In this document: one piece after another, positions 30,429 to 42,092 of the stretch
Layout of the letters: the number at the start of each line of letters is the position of its first letter
How positions within the stretch are numbered: position 1 is the first letter of the stretch
Assembly (NCBI GenBank): GCA_013339765.2
Contig: CM023453.1
Location: forward strand, 27,357,868-27,421,867
From: Haemaphysalis longicornis
Lineage: Eukaryota > Arthropoda > Arachnida > Ixodida > Ixodidae
Direction of reading: 5' to 3'
Length of the DNA stretch: 64,000 nt
Program-made: the position numbers and the translations under genes
The notes under the pieces: model-generated
Seen by the model: only the letters and a program-made list of their open reading frames with translations
Databases searched by the model: none
What the model was told of the DNA's origin: nothing

Positions 30429-33400
30429 ATCAACGCGCGTAAGCATGTTATAGTTCCGTTATAATTACTCAATCTCTGCGACCCGCTTGAGGGATTGTGC
30501 AAAGAATACTCGGTTTACCATTGACGCTTGGGCGGGACCCTGAATCGTAAGTCTACCAAAACTGTTCAGGCAATAGCAGGCTTCGATAAATCCGTTTAGG
30601 CGTTAAGGGGAGCTGTGCGCGTAAGGAACCAGAGATAAGCCCCTTCTCGCTGTGTTCTCTGCTTGGATTGCTTTGGAACTTTTTCAACCGTACGATTGTG
30701 ATTCTCGGAAACCATTAAATTTGAAGCGGCCAATGCAGGCAGGTCTGGAGGAGTTCCTGGAATAGAGAACCACTTCTGACAGAAGCGAGAGAAACGTTAA
30801 TGGAGTAAGGACGGGCAAAGCTTCTACGGCTGAGTGGAAGTAAATAGAGAAAGCGACAAAAAAAGTTTTCCTGCTCAGCATGGCCGTGCAATATGCAGCC
30901 GCTCTAAATGAAGGCGTAAGTCGGTGCGACAGTAGCGAGTCCTTTTTCCTCGCAGCGGTGCGTACGTTTCCTCGAAGCGGACAGTCAGGTCTTTCAGAGA
31001 AAATTGCCAAACCCATCCCCCTTTTCACATTGTCAATTCAATTTCACCACAAAAGCCGCTAAGCGAAATACCGCCATTGACGCGACACGTCATTCGAAAT
31101 AAGCGCCCCATCGACAGGACCCTGTAAGCAACATCGCAGCGGTGCCTGTTCGGAAGCACACCCACGAGCTAGCAGGCGGAGAGGGAGCCGTCTGGATACT
31201 TTCCAGCGAGGAAGAAGACGACAGGTGGAAAAGCGCACTTCGCTTTTTTTCTTTCTTCGCTGCATGAAGGGGGATGTGTGCGGAAGAGCCGAAACTCCAG
31301 CGTCGACAAAAGCCAGCCGCAAACAGCGCTTCAAGACGGCGGGTGGTCGGGTCTCCTGGCGCGCTGGCGAAGAGCCTCACGCCGGGGGGGAGATTGCCAG
31401 GAAAAGGGCTGAGCAGTATAACTAGAGAAGTTTGAAAGGAAACGTTGATGGGTAAAGCGAGAGGTGACGAAGAGGAGAGAGACGTTACGTTGCGCGACAA
31501 AACGCAAGCCGGGCAGCCTCTCTTTGACCTTCTTTGGAGCCCTCGACGCCACTGGCATTGAAGAATCCATCACAGCCGCTCGCTAACCTGCTAACTGCTT
31601 ACTCGGAACACTCTGAATACGGCGTCTTCTGTCGTGCGTGCGGAGGCTCTGAAGACAGGAGTGACGAAAGCGACATCCGCTCTCTCCTTTTTTTTTTTTT
31701 TGGCGAACAATGAACTCTCGTCATTGAAGGGAAATCCAGGCCGGTTTCGAAAGCGAGGCAGCCTACTGGCACTACTTACCGGCTGTTTAAAGCACAAAGA
31801 AAGCGAAGCGCCCTTGGAGTAGTGAGTGAAGAAAAAAAAAACGCGGAAGACGAAGACTGGCACCGGGAACAAATCGATGGGATCGCCAACCAGTGCAATT
31901 ATGTTTTCGCCCTGGAGCTTGCTCAGTACCATGGCGTTAGAATTTCGTATTTTGGTCTTTAATCTGACCGGGCGTGCTAGAAAAAAAGAATAGTGGCAAT
32001 AATATTGAACAATGTGGCTTAATGTTACTCTTCCCGTCTTTTCCTGGGAGTGGGAGGTAAGGGAGAGTGGGCTTATCCCTAGCTGAATTCATTCCGCTTC
32101 ATCGGGCTGATCTTGAGACTTCTTTACATTACGTGTGCATCCTCAATAGAGAAAATGGCTAACTACGATATTGAACGTTTGAATAAATGAGAGCAATGTA
32201 CTGCACTACCAAGTAGAGAAAACTTGTTAATTCAACTAATTAATCCCATATCAGATAAACCCACCACTTCGATTCATGAAACGTTGCGGTTGGTCTTTGT
32301 CAGGCTCCAAACGAGCAATTATTTCTGTATCGAAAGGTTTATCTTTTAATATCTGCGCTTTCCTTTCGGAAGAGGTAGCTGATAATGGAGAACAAGAATT
32401 TCGACGTGGTAAACCGAAATTGAAGCGAACAAGAAACGGCAGTTTTAATCAGGTTCGTTTCAGAACACCGTGCTAGCATGTTTGCGAGTGTATGCCACTT
32501 TATATAATCTCTGTTGCCGCATTTCAAGTCGACAGCCTCAGGTGAACCCCGACCCGATTCCCTACTTCCTCCTATGCGTATGCTGGGGCATCAAGAACCT
32601 ATTTCAAAAGCAGATCAAGGGGCGCGTTGTCATAACTTGGGCACGAAATAGGCCAAACCGAATTTCCGAGATTGCGTGGGCGCGTTGAGTGCGTAGATCA
32701 CATAATATATGAATTGTGTGCCATATGGCCAGTCACGTACCGTAAGCCTACGGTTGCAAGAGCCTTATCTACTTTATCTATAACGGCGCCATAGGCGCCG
32801 TTTTCTCTCGTGAACGAGCCATTAAACCTCCGGCCCCGCCACCAGGCAAACACGCGGAACTGTCCCCAAGAAAACAAGGGTACGGAACCATTAACCGAGT
32901 TCCCCCATGTATTCCTTCTAAATAAAATCTCAAGCTTTACGGTCAGAATTATTAACCCGTTAATTTGGCAGGGCCCACTTGTGAAGTTAGAATCCTTCCT
33001 CCTCTTGGTATAACGCCTGACTCGAAGTAAATTTAGGGAAGCTTCTTAGAAGTGTGTCTCAATGCGACGCCAAGACGCGACGAATAAGTCACATGCCTGC
33101 TTTCTTAATTAATATCCTCTCCTCCCCTATGCAAGACCTTCTCGCCCTTCTTCTTCGTTAGTCACGCCGTGCGCTTCGTTCATTCCTCGTTCCAGCCCCT
33201 CTCATCAGCGTCGTCAGCTGCAATAACTGCCGGAAGATTGGAGATTCCGCCGGGGATTGAGTGGAGCACGTGTATCCGAGTTGTGCGCCGTTCATCATCC
33301 TCGGTTCAAAACAGCCGCCGCTCCTTCGACCTTGAGACTAACATAAACAAACGGGACTTGAGCAACACGGCGCAATAGCCTAATTGACTCGAGACTCGGG

Positions 33401-34327
33401 GGCGGCGATGAACGCGGGTGGCTCGACATTCCTTCGCAGCTTAGGATCACGGCCAACCGACTCTGCGCGTCACAGTTGCTCGACGTCGGCAACGTCAATC
33501 ATTGACGTAACAAGTTGCTTGACACAAGCTGTGCGCGATCCCTACTTCAACAGATGAGATCGAGGGAAAGGAACCTTATCAAGGTCTAAGTGCCTCTTCA
33601 GATACCGCAATTACTGGCTTCCTTGGAGGAACTGTTTGCACGCTAAAACGTGATATTCCATAAAAAGCTCCAAGTAGGTACCGAGGATGCTGGTTCGCGG
33701 AGCTTAGCTGCTGAAAACACTGTTGTTGGGAAGTTCAAGTAGACCGGACGACACGTCTAAGAGAGCAATGTTGTACTTTTGTCCACTTTAGGTCCGAATC
33801 GTGACAGCTCAGGCGGAGTGATTAGACTCTCCTCAATTAAGTACACAGCGCTCTCCCGCGTAATTTTGATTCGATTCCACTTCGCTGCTACTGTAAGCTG
33901 TGGAGTAACCCAAACAAACCGTTTGAAAAGGCTGCGAGTGTTGTTTTCATAGTTTGGTCTGCCTGCAGCTCACGCGCTCCGTATTTGCTTTCTGTGTTCT
34001 GGAATCTTTGAGTACCCTACTTTAGAAGACGTGGGTGCTCGAAAATGTCTGAAACTTTATAAACATTTTCTCTGTCTCATAAATTAAGAAGAACGTTTGT
34101 GGCAGAAATGCATTGAATCTTAGTTTATGTTTCAGACCTATCTATGCTAACACAAACTGAATGATACTCGGTAAACAAAGGCGGAAGAAATGGCTCAGAA
34201 TACCTAAAGTATTTCGCAAAATGCATAAAATTAAGCACCTCCCTTACAATTTATAGACGATTATGTGAGAAGCCCGGTCCTTTGACTTGCCCGGCAAACT
34301 CAGGGACAAACAGAACAGTAAACGCTC
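30429..34327. other. Long unassigned stretch
   Basis: Nearly 4 kb without transposon ends, SINEs or convincing exons. It includes a perfect 9-bp stem AACGGCGCC/GGCGCCGTT at 32782-32802. A 136-codon minus-strand frame (31090-31500) is Ser/Pro/Leu-rich with no domain. The 33150-33560 part is moderately GC-rich and could hold an exon or promoter, but nothing decides it. Confidence 0.35.
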
Positions 34328-35380
34328 AACCACATGCACGCGTAAAAATTTGGGCCCATCTCCCCGCGAGGGGACTCGAGTAAATGCGTCGCATAGGGGT
34401 GTGTATTGCGTTAACGTTTAGTGTTTGGGGAGTGGTGGTAGTGAAGCGTTGTATCAGCAGCTTCTTGACGTAGTTTGAATGAGTCAAGGATATAAGGCGC
34501 GTTCGTAGCCTCCCATTCTGTGTCGGCTTTGTGGCGCAGTGGGTAGAGCACCATGTACATTGCGTTCCGCCCGCAGGGTCGAGGGATCGAAACCAGGCGC
34601 CGGATAGTATTTTTTTTTATAGTGTAGGGGGAGGGGTGCGGACGGGGACGGGTACGGACTACGACTACGCCAGTCAACGCGGGTGACATCGTGAGTTACT
34701 GAAATGCTCTGCATTTAAAATCGACGTACTCGCGCAACGACGTACGCCTGCGACGACATACGCCGCTGCCTTTACGCCGACCGACGACGTCAGAGAGGGC
34801 GAGAAACCTCACACCGCCGAACGCGCGCGTAAACCAATGCGCTGTGCAGTGTGGCTTGACTACTCTGTACTCAGCTTTGTGCAGTTTAACTCAAATGAAA
34901 CAAATAATGCCTATTCTTACAAAACTACGTATATTTAATGCAGAAACAACTAAAACAGTTATTCGGACATTAAAAAACGTTAAGAATTAGTATGCATACT
35001 TGGCAGGTACAAACCCTCCGCTGTATACATTTGGCGTAAACTGCCTTGCTCCCATAGTTGCTCGTTGCTTGGCGTGTTTTGTCCGGTTGGTTGGTCACCG
35101 TATTTTACAAATTACTTCGTTTTATTGCATAATTAATAGTGAAGTTGGCTTATTTATCAAATCGCTGACTTGTTATGCGACATGACCGCCGATAACATCA
35201 CCGCCAGAGCACGTCAACACCTGCGCCCAAATTGCGTCGATGTGGGCTCTGACTTGGGCGTAACAAGCGCGTAGCAATGCATTCGACGTACGCCGGAGTA
35301 CGCCGGTTCCTTACGCGCTTACGCCGGTTGACGTCGTTGCGCGAGTACGTCGGTTTTACGCGTGCATGTGGTTGGGCCTT
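34328..35380. mobile_element. TIR element (GCACGCGTAAAA ends) split by an insertion
   Basis: The left tip AACCACATGCACGCGTAAAA (34328-34347) matches the reverse complement of the right tip (about 35353-35375). The inverted repeat then resumes at 34716: TCGACGTACTCGCGCAACGA is mirrored at about 35332-35352. So a foreign segment (about 34348-34715) interrupts the left arm; TAAAA at both edges may be its target duplication. Further inside, both arms hold ACGCCG/TACGCC-type repeated words. No transposase is present. Probably a non-autonomous foldback or MITE element. Confidence 0.6.
34525..34620 (+). mobile_element. tRNA-derived SINE, second family
   Basis: A box TGGCGCAGTGGGTAGAGCA at 34537 and a B box-like GGATCGAAACC at about 34584, then a T-run (34610-34619). 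The head sequence differs from Ruka. It sits in the segment interrupting the TIR element. The tRNA fold is imperfect, so it is not called as a tRNA gene. Confidence 0.5.
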
Positions 35381-38121
35381 AAAGGTAACCGCTAGTTTCC
35401 TCTTTTGTCCCCAGCCTAATTTCCCGCTCCGCAAGTTCTGAAGATAAAAAAGAGCTAACCAGCCAAACCTTTTTTTTTTTTTTTAATACATCTAAGCCTT
35501 GTCATGTTGATCGTTCAAGAATTAAAGGAACACACGCCAGCTGGGGCTCTTAATTAAATGAAGTCTCACCGACTTCACCGCTTCAACAGCATTCACGCGT
35601 ACAAAGAATGGGAAACACTAGCAGCCACAGATTGGGGAACAAAGTGTTTAGAGTATACCTGCCATTTCTTCGCCCACAATTTCTGGTTACCATTGCAGTG
35701 TGTCTGGGCTAGAAGACAGGAAACTCATTAGACAAAATGAAACTTCCGCCTATATCCTGCAGATAAGCCGCTGGGCAGGAACACTTCTTCCACCATACTT
35801 GCATGCAAAGGCGGCAGCTGATGTCTCGCTTCTTATCAGTCGCATGCTCACGCATTCGCCGGTTGGGCACCCAGAGCTCTGAGGCGATGCGTCTTATCTA
35901 GACCCCACCACTGAGTAATTCTGTAAGATGGCATTGAAACAACCGCACTGCAGTGATTAGGCTGCGTTAAACCGCTGATTTGCTGTGTGAACATGGCGGA
36001 CGTCTCGCGAGGCGGCTGAGATAAAAGATACGATAAGAAAAAGCGTGTCGTCTTAAACCGCGTGTTCTTCTGTGAACTGAGCTGCTGTCACCGTAGCGTC
36101 TGAAGGGAAGATAGGGTGCGACTTGAGTTAAGGCGCGAAGGAAGATAACGGCTATGACATCTCGACGCAGTCAATGAAAGGCGGAGGTCTTGCCACGAAG
36201 ACTCCTCTGGGCAGCATATAGAGCAGTTACGAGCAAACGCTACCTCAGGCTGATTGCTGAGCAGAGAAACTGCCAGTACGAACACCATAAAACAAAATGA
36301 ATTTTTAAAAGGTACCCGGACAGATTACGGGCTAGCTGCGCTGGTGGTTCTGAACAAATTTATTTTGCTTAAACTTATAAGCGAGTGATTTTAGGGGTCG
36401 CGTGTGTTTTATTTTTCTTCTCTCACATGACTATTGGCTTCCAATGTTATAATGCAAACACAAAATTGCTTCAGGACATTATGCTATCGCTGGACTGGTA
36501 GCAGGCGAACGACTGCGAAATGAAACGGATCTGGTGAGGCAGACGCGTTGTCTTGTATTTCTTTTTTCTACCCGTTATTTTCAATAGATTACGCTATTCC
36601 GCGAAGTATCTTGTTCGGTCATGCACGAATCACAACGCGGTCGTTCATTCCGTTAATATAGGAAGTGTGCGTTATTATTTCTAAGAACCGGGAGTGTTCG
36701 TGAACAAATCATTTCTTCACTTGGGCATTTATTACTTCACTCAGTCGAGGCGAGATACCGTCGGCGCCGAGTAGTTTGAAACCAATTATGATTATTTAGT
36801 AACACATTCACAGGTTCGATTTAACATTTAATCGCAGTGATCTAGCTAGAGGCAAAACAAGTCTACGAGCTTCCATTCTAGTGAAGTGGTGGGAATTGAA
36901 TACCCTATGCGAGTAAGGGTCAGCTTCAGATAAAGCCTTTCAAACCACGGCAAATTTTTAGCCTCAATTAGAATAGTTAGTTCCGCTTGCTTTAAACATC
37001 TGCAAAAATTGCGAAAACAAAACGTAAAAATCCTCCCCCATTGGCAGCTCAGGCAAATCCACATTTTTTTGTTTATAAAGTACACATGTTGATTGTGAAA
37101 AAATAAAAAAAGAAACATCGACGCTTCTTGACATTAAGGAATAACCAAAAAGTAAACAGGGCACTCACTGCATTGTCCACTGAGGTTGAGGCTATTCATT
37201 TCAGTGGTCCGACTGCTAAGTAAAGGCGACGTACTCATGCAAATGAAAAGTGTTAAAGACAGTTCTGTGCGTATGGCTGCTAACAGCTTTAACCGGTCAT
37301 AAAGGTAGCTGAAGTGAATTTTGTTTCGTCAAAAGACGAGAGCGCTGAAACGCTCATCTCAGCGTGCCCGGCATCCAACAGAAGGATGATAATGAATTAA
37401 TTTGTTGAATAAGGCGAGGCAACAAACCCGGGATAGTGGCGGGTGGGAGGTGGTGAAGGGCCCTGTCGAGTTTCCCTACAGGAAGGAACAGGTAGCAATA
37501 TCAACAGCCTCGCATGTCATCGGATGTCTTAGGTTACGCAATCTCAGCCATGAAATCAAACAAGGCGCATGTTTAGAGCGCTACTATTGTGCATTATTTA
37601 CCGCCCCCCCCCCACCCGTTTATCTTCGCCCCGACGCGAAAGGCATTTTTGAATTCAGAAATGTAGACTGGCGTAGTGCTTCTTTCAGGTGATTAAAGAA
37701 ATATTTGGAAAGTATTTTCTACGTCCTCCTCAAATGTTCAAATGAAGTTCACATCGCTACCATCAGGCTCACTCAATTGCCAGGGAGAGCGAACTGCCCT
37801 TTCCTGCACTAGCCTGCCCCTTTCCCCATGCGATAGTAATACGTTTGAACGACTGTAGAAGGAACCGCGACGAATTGAGCGCTCGAAAAACCAATACACA
37901 CAGTAGTACAATGCCTTATTCAAATTTGAAAATAGCTAGCTTATGAGACGATTTCGCCTTCAAGATCATAAATGAACCAACCTCAAACGTAAACTCCAAT
38001 GTAAGTGTGCATCCTATTAGAAGGTATTGTTCTCTTCAATCTACTGAGATATACATTAGCTAAGGTATTTGAGAATAGTCCTGTAAGGTAGCGTGTTTAT
38101 GCTTTTACCCTTGGTAAGGAA
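35381..38121. other. Unassigned
   Basis: About 2.7 kb, AT-rich, with a T-run at 35470-35484 and a C-run at 37603-37612. No transposon or SINE was recognised. The one frame of possible interest (36088-36288, minus) is listed separately. Confidence 0.35.
36088..36288 (-). CDS. Candidate short secreted-peptide frame
   Basis: Starts at a true ATG (36288-36286) and encodes 66 residues. The N-terminus MVFVLAVSLLSNQPEVAFA has a hydrophobic core and small residues before a plausible cleavage site, followed by RNCSICCPEESSW. A Cys-containing mature part would fit a small secreted tick peptide, but the start context (T at -3) is poor, the rest is Ser/Arg/Leu-rich without a recognised cysteine scaffold, and no promoter or splice signals are clear. 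Most likely a chance frame, kept because of the signal-like start. Confidence 0.15.
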   Translation of the reverse strand: MVFVLAVSLLSNQPEVAFARNCSICCPEESSWQDLRLSLTASRCHSRYLPSRLNSSRTLSSLQTLR

Positions 38122-38124
38122 TTA

Positions 38125-38266
38125 GGCTACGTTCAGACTACCGACGTAACAGCCATATCGTGCGCTATGGACGTAATAAAAACGGCTTTTCCCGTTGGCT
38201 GAGACGTCAGATGACGTCATTATTTAAAGATATTACAGCAGTTACGACAACAATCTAAACCCGGCC
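38125..38266 (+). mobile_element. Harbinger-like MITE 3, intact (142 bp)
   Basis: Begins GGCTACGTTCAGACTACC and ends CTAAACCCGGCC; in reverse complement the end is GGCCGGGTTTAG, matching the beginning imperfectly. Preceded by TTA (38122-38124) and followed by TAA (38267-38269). Interior features shared with copies 1 and 2: CCATATCGTGCGCTATGGAC, GTTGGCTGAGACGTCAGATG and AAAGATATTACAGCAGTTAC. Non-coding. It is the reference for recognising the two interrupted copies at 28.3-29.3 kb. Confidence 0.7.
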
Positions 38267-38455
38267 TAAGGCACTGTGATGAAGAATGAATCCCCAAAAA
38301 TGTTTAAGCCCTAGAGGAGCGCACAGCTGATAGCACTGCAGGCAATTCTTCAGTAATATTCCAAAACAATTCCTGTAAACACGAGGGTTACAGAAACGAG
38401 AAAACATAAATGATAAGAGGGGCAGTAGACGTCTTTAGGCGTTCTGGCGACTCAC

Positions 38456-38575
38456 ATGGCGACGTGGTCTGCGGCTGTCGTCCCCATTGGCGATCGTCGT
38501 TCCCTTGAGAAGGGCCCGAGTGACCTCGGTATCGGCGGCGCGCGGCCGTAGCGCGTTCTTCTCTGCAGCACTCAT
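38456..38575 (-). CDS. Candidate first coding exon, function unknown
   Basis: ATG at 38575-38573 in good context (GCC before, A after), followed by exactly 40 codons up to a strong splice donor GTGAGT (38455-38450), so the exon ends in phase 0. The peptide begins MSAAEKNALRPRAADTEV and ends in a basic DDSRRPRRH; it is hydrophilic, with no signal peptide or membrane segment, as expected for a cytoplasmic N-terminus. Codon third positions are GC-rich, and a TATA box lies about 100 bp upstream. I do not recognise the protein and found no later exon; tick introns can be many kilobases, so the rest would lie at lower coordinates. Confidence 0.45.
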
Positions 38576-38672
38576 GGCGTCGTAGGATGGCGGTGCTTTC
38601 GAGACTGGCGTCGGTGCTACGGGGAGAAGCCAGCAGCACTCCAATGGGACTCCGGCTGATTAGTGGTCGCCC

Positions 38673-38679
38673 TTATATA
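38673..38679 (-). promoter_or_regulatory. TATA box TATATAA upstream of candidate exon
   Basis: On the minus strand GTATATAAGGGC is followed 20-30 bp later by initiator-like TCAGCC and CCCATTGG. With a start there, the 5' UTR would be about 75-80 nt before the ATG at 38575. The spacing supports a TATA-type core promoter for the candidate exon. Confidence 0.45.
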
Positions 38680-38680
38680 C

Positions 38681-39499
38681 GGCAGTTTGGCACAGCCCGA
38701 GGCCATTAAACGATCAACGTCGCAGATAACGCTCACGATTGCCATGCGAGCGGACCGCCGCGAGAAGGGCTACAGCGCAAAAGAGACACTTGCCGAGCTC
38801 AGGTCTTTTTCTCTCCACGAGCGAATCCCGTGCGACTTGGAGTCGATGTGGCACGTACACGGGATTTTCATTCATTTCCGTACAACTCCCAAGAGGTTTG
38901 TCTCTCCACTCGGTTGCAAGCATGGAATAGGTGGTTTAACACTTCTGCGGATATATGAGGCTCTATACGGGACTGAAACAGCCAGGTGCCACGCCGCCTT
39001 GCTGCTCCAAAAGAGTGTCCTGATGGTTTGAGCCGCACGAATGGATCTCAACCGGAAATGCGAGCTATGCGAACTAAGTCACAGCTGCTTGCCATTAAAA
39101 AAAGCAGACATCAGTTTAAATTCGTAGCCTGTTTTTGTCACATATCTCCGGTACTATGGTTTATATTTCCGCAGACGCTGACGCTAGAAAAAAGCACGTA
39201 CAGATTTTCAGTAACGTGCTGCGGTAAGTCCAAGAGTAGAGGCAGCTGACCCGCCGCCGTCAACAAATCAACTATAAAGCTTTTTCGATAAACTGGGTCT
39301 TCGCTTTCGTTTGCAATTGCGTTGTGTTGTACGAGTGGCTCTTGAGTTGACCCACAAAGCGAGCCCATGTGCTGCCTTAAAGCACCGAACCTTCCGTCAC
39401 GGTCAGTAATTCTTCCAAATACTGCTGTGTTCCCCTACATGGTGCCGTGGTGAATTGTTTCGGGCCCATGCTGACCGTTGCGAATCGTAGATAAGTTTG
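38681..39499. other. Unassigned; would be upstream region of candidate gene
   Basis: No transposon recognised. A plus-strand frame of 122 codons (38663-39031) overlaps the TATA box and has no domain. If the minus-strand exon is real, this holds its proximal promoter. Confidence 0.35.
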
Positions 39500-39580
39500 T
39501 TTTGTTTGCCTAAATAAGGCAAATAAGGCACGCGAATAAGGCAAATGAGGCACTTTGTTTGCCTAAATAAGGCACGCGAA
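39500..39580 (+). repeat. AATAAGGCA minisatellite
   Basis: TTTGTTTGCCTAAATAAGGCA occurs twice 54 bp apart, with further AAATAAGGCA/AAATGAGGCA copies between. The unit contains the palindrome GCCTAAATAAGGC. Confidence 0.75.
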
Positions 39581-39597
39581 CGGCTGTCATTTCATAA

Positions 39598-40008
39598 CGC
39601 TTCCTACGTCAACCACGACTATACAATGCACCTCCCCCTGTTTTCTGTAGCAGCAGTATACATAAATATCCAGACAATCCGCATTGCCAGGTCTGCGGCG
39701 GCTGTCCTGATAATGAACATGTGCGCAAGCAATGCGTACAAGCCACCTCCTTTAAGACATTTCTTCATCCCAATCATTTCTCCCTGAGTTTCCATATGCG
39801 AGGCCAGGCTGGGCTGCTCCCCGCTGGAATCTACCATTGTGACTTGAACTGTCTTCCCACACAGAATCATTGTGGCCCCTGCCCCCTTGCCAATCGGGTG
39901 ATCACAGAGCACCCTCCTGCTTCGCTGACTCACAAGGACGTTCTGGATAAGAAAAGAATTGAAGAAATGACAAACTTCTCTCGCTCACTCAGCCCATCAT
40001 TGGTGTAG
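39598..40008 (+). other. Cys/His-rich open frame, unknown
   Basis: An open frame of 136 codons from an upstream stop (39595-39597) to a TAG at 40006-40008. It includes CQVCGGCPDNEHVRKQC and later CDLNCLPTQNHCGPCP. The first motif slightly resembles the start of a TIL-type protease-inhibitor domain (C-x2-NE-x5-C), but the remaining cysteines do not fit. Two acceptor-like sites (ATTGCCAG and TCTTCCCACACAG) lie inside. No ATG begins the Cys-rich part. It could be a decayed transposon zinc-knuckle region; an RTE fragment follows 30 bp downstream. Confidence 0.2.
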
Positions 40009-40036
40009 CCTGTGACCCTTACTGAACTCTGCGACA

Positions 40037-40231
40037 TTGCGGAGACCATTAGGAATGTTTCTGTGCGAGTACCCACATAGCGTACCCCTGTACGTGGCCT
40101 TAACAGACTACGAAATCGCCTTTGATGCAGCCGACACCACCGCAACCGTGGAAGCATACACAGGCGGGGAGCTGATGATATTAAGACTGGGTGCTTGGCG
40201 GGCATTTACAAAGACGGTACAAGAATGGTAA
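40037..40231 (+). pseudogene. RTE-type non-LTR reverse transcriptase fragment
   Basis: The frame contains CEYPHSVPLYVALTDYEIAF, which matches the reverse transcriptase motif-A region of RTE-clade retrotransposons (pattern EYN-PL-LAF-DYEKAFDS). The catalytic Asp of motif A is kept, but the rest of the polymerase is missing or decayed: after about 20 further residues the similarity fades and a stop follows. It is truncated at both ends and cannot be functional. The pattern match is from memory of the family, not from alignment. Confidence 0.5.
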
Positions 40232-40699
40232 TTCATAATTGTAGTGAGAAGGCAAGATACCTCAAAAGAAATTCGCAGCCAGCATAAAAGGCATGATGGG
40301 GACAATTTAGGGAAACGAGTAAAGTGGAATGTTTGAGCAATTTCAGATTAGCTGAATATCGTGTTGCTGAATGCGCTAGGATAGGACCTTCGAAAAAGGT
40401 CCGGTATCCGAAAACGGTAAGCTGAATCGTAGAGAAGCGACTTGAAGTAACATTAAACAAACAAAAAAAAAGCAGTGAGCGAACCCTTCAGTATACGCAA
40501 CTGAATGTTAGAATAAGTGGATACACGGTTCTTGCGTACACTCCTGCAGCTTTCCCCTTTTGATCCACTTAAACACCCTTTCCACCTCTTTTTTAGTGCT
40601 AGGGGACGTCGAGGAACAAGTTGGTAGGTTTATTACTGACCCCTGGAGTCGCGCTGCTAGCCTACACACCTTCAAGTGCAAACTGATTTTCGCAATCTG
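40232..40699. other. Unassigned
   Basis: AT-rich sequence with an A-run at 40465-40472. Nothing recognised. Confidence 0.4.
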
Positions 40700-40835
40700 A
40701 AACCTTTCATCATCGTCGTCATAATCATCATAACCACCAACATAGTCATCATAATAATAATAATAGTAATCATCGTCATCATCAATAACAACAACAACCA
40801 CAGCGACAACAACCAAAGTGACGAAAACAACAACA
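40700..40835 (+). repeat. Imperfect (ATC)n/(AAT)n/(AAC)n microsatellite
   Basis: Trinucleotide-based repeat changing from ATC to AAT to AAC units. Frames of Asp/Tyr or Ile repeats on both strands (40508-40984, 40676-40942) derive from it. Confidence 0.9.
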
Positions 40836-41900
40836 ACATGTCGTCGTCCAATCGCAATTGTATTTTTTTTTTCATTTGGCCAGATTCCTGTCGCAAAGCT
40901 GTCCGACAAAACAGCATCTGTCCTAGCAAGCCCAGTGGCTAACATCACCAGCGTCTTCAAGGGACCCTGCAACACTTTTTCCAACTCCTTTAAAAATTCT
41001 AAATGCTTTCAGAACGTAGTCAACAAACACATCCAGTACTTAGAATAGGGGATGATAAAGTACCTCAGCCAAAAATTACTGCGCTATGCCCATCAGACAA
41101 CCTGAAAACCTGCTTAAAAGATTTTTCTTTCTTTCGCGAGTCTTGCCGTTCCTTAAGCGCTCGAATTACGTCATCACAGCTATGTAAAGGTACTGGCAGT
41201 TTTCTTTCTCTTGCAGCAATAAACGCATTTGATAGCCACTTTAGAAAAGAACTACAAAGCGTAGCATAAACGGAAGTCGGATAGTTCTGCTGCGACGAGA
41301 AAATCGTGCACTGCCGCTTCCTCCGCGCTGGCGACAACCATAGCTTTGGCAATGCTTCGAGACACGAAGGTAAGAGTGAAAGCGTTTATCCGAAGTGTTG
41401 CAGAGTCCCCTTTACGAAAGTTCTCTCCACCCCCCCTCCCTGCCCCTTCGAAGCGTGCAATGAAACGCATTCAGCTTGAGCGTCAAAGCAAAACAAGAGA
41501 CTTCGCCGTCGCATCGCTCGGGCTCGTGGATAAGACGCCGCAAAAACCGGTTCGAACCGGCGCTACTGCAGCGCGGAAGCAGTGCTCATCAGCGGGATGA
41601 GCGATAAGACTGCACGCAGCCACAAAACGCGATTAGCGCTTTCGCTGCGAGACAGTTTGACGGAATGCAAATGGTATCTGACGTGCTCGTCTCAAAGGTC
41701 GAAGGCGTCTTCCTTTTCGAGGTTGTTCAACCTGACACAACCGGTGCCAGGATTCTGTGGGACTTCTTGCTCAGCTAAGCCGTCAAAAAAAATTTGGGGA
41801 TTTCACGGGCCGAAGCTGCACTTGGGAAACGAGGCGAAGTAGTGGAGATTACGATTCGCCATCGTTTAACCTTTTCTCTTTTTTTATTTCATTTTTTTTT
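40836..41900. other. Unassigned
   Basis: No recognised gene or repeat. The last part includes a T-run (41892-41900) that abuts the 5'-truncated SINE. Confidence 0.35.
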
Positions 41901-42092
41901 GCCCGGCCGTGGCGGCCGCTTTTCTGATGCAGGCGAAAAGCAAAGACGCCCGTGTGTACGAGATTTCGGCGCATGTTAAAGATCCCCAGGTAGTCAAAAT
42001 TAATCCGGAGCCTCCACTATGGCGCGTCTCATCATCTGCGTTGCGTCGGCGCGTTAAACCCTACAATCAATCAATCAATCAATCAATCAATT
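41901..42092 (+). mobile_element. Ruka-like SINE, 5'-truncated
   Basis: Begins within the end of the tRNA-like head (GCCCGGCCGTGGCGGC) and continues through the complete body: TTTTCTGATGCAGGCGAAAA, GAGATTTCGGCGCATGTTAA, GATCCCCAGG and GTCGGCGCGTTAAACCCTAC. It ends in a (CAAT)n tail at 42065-42091. The A box is missing and the B box incomplete, so it could not be transcribed from its own promoter. Confidence 0.85.

Noticed and set aside
40508..40984. 158-codon minus-strand frame with Asp/Tyr runs
   Set aside because: Crosses the trinucleotide microsatellite; composition explained by it.
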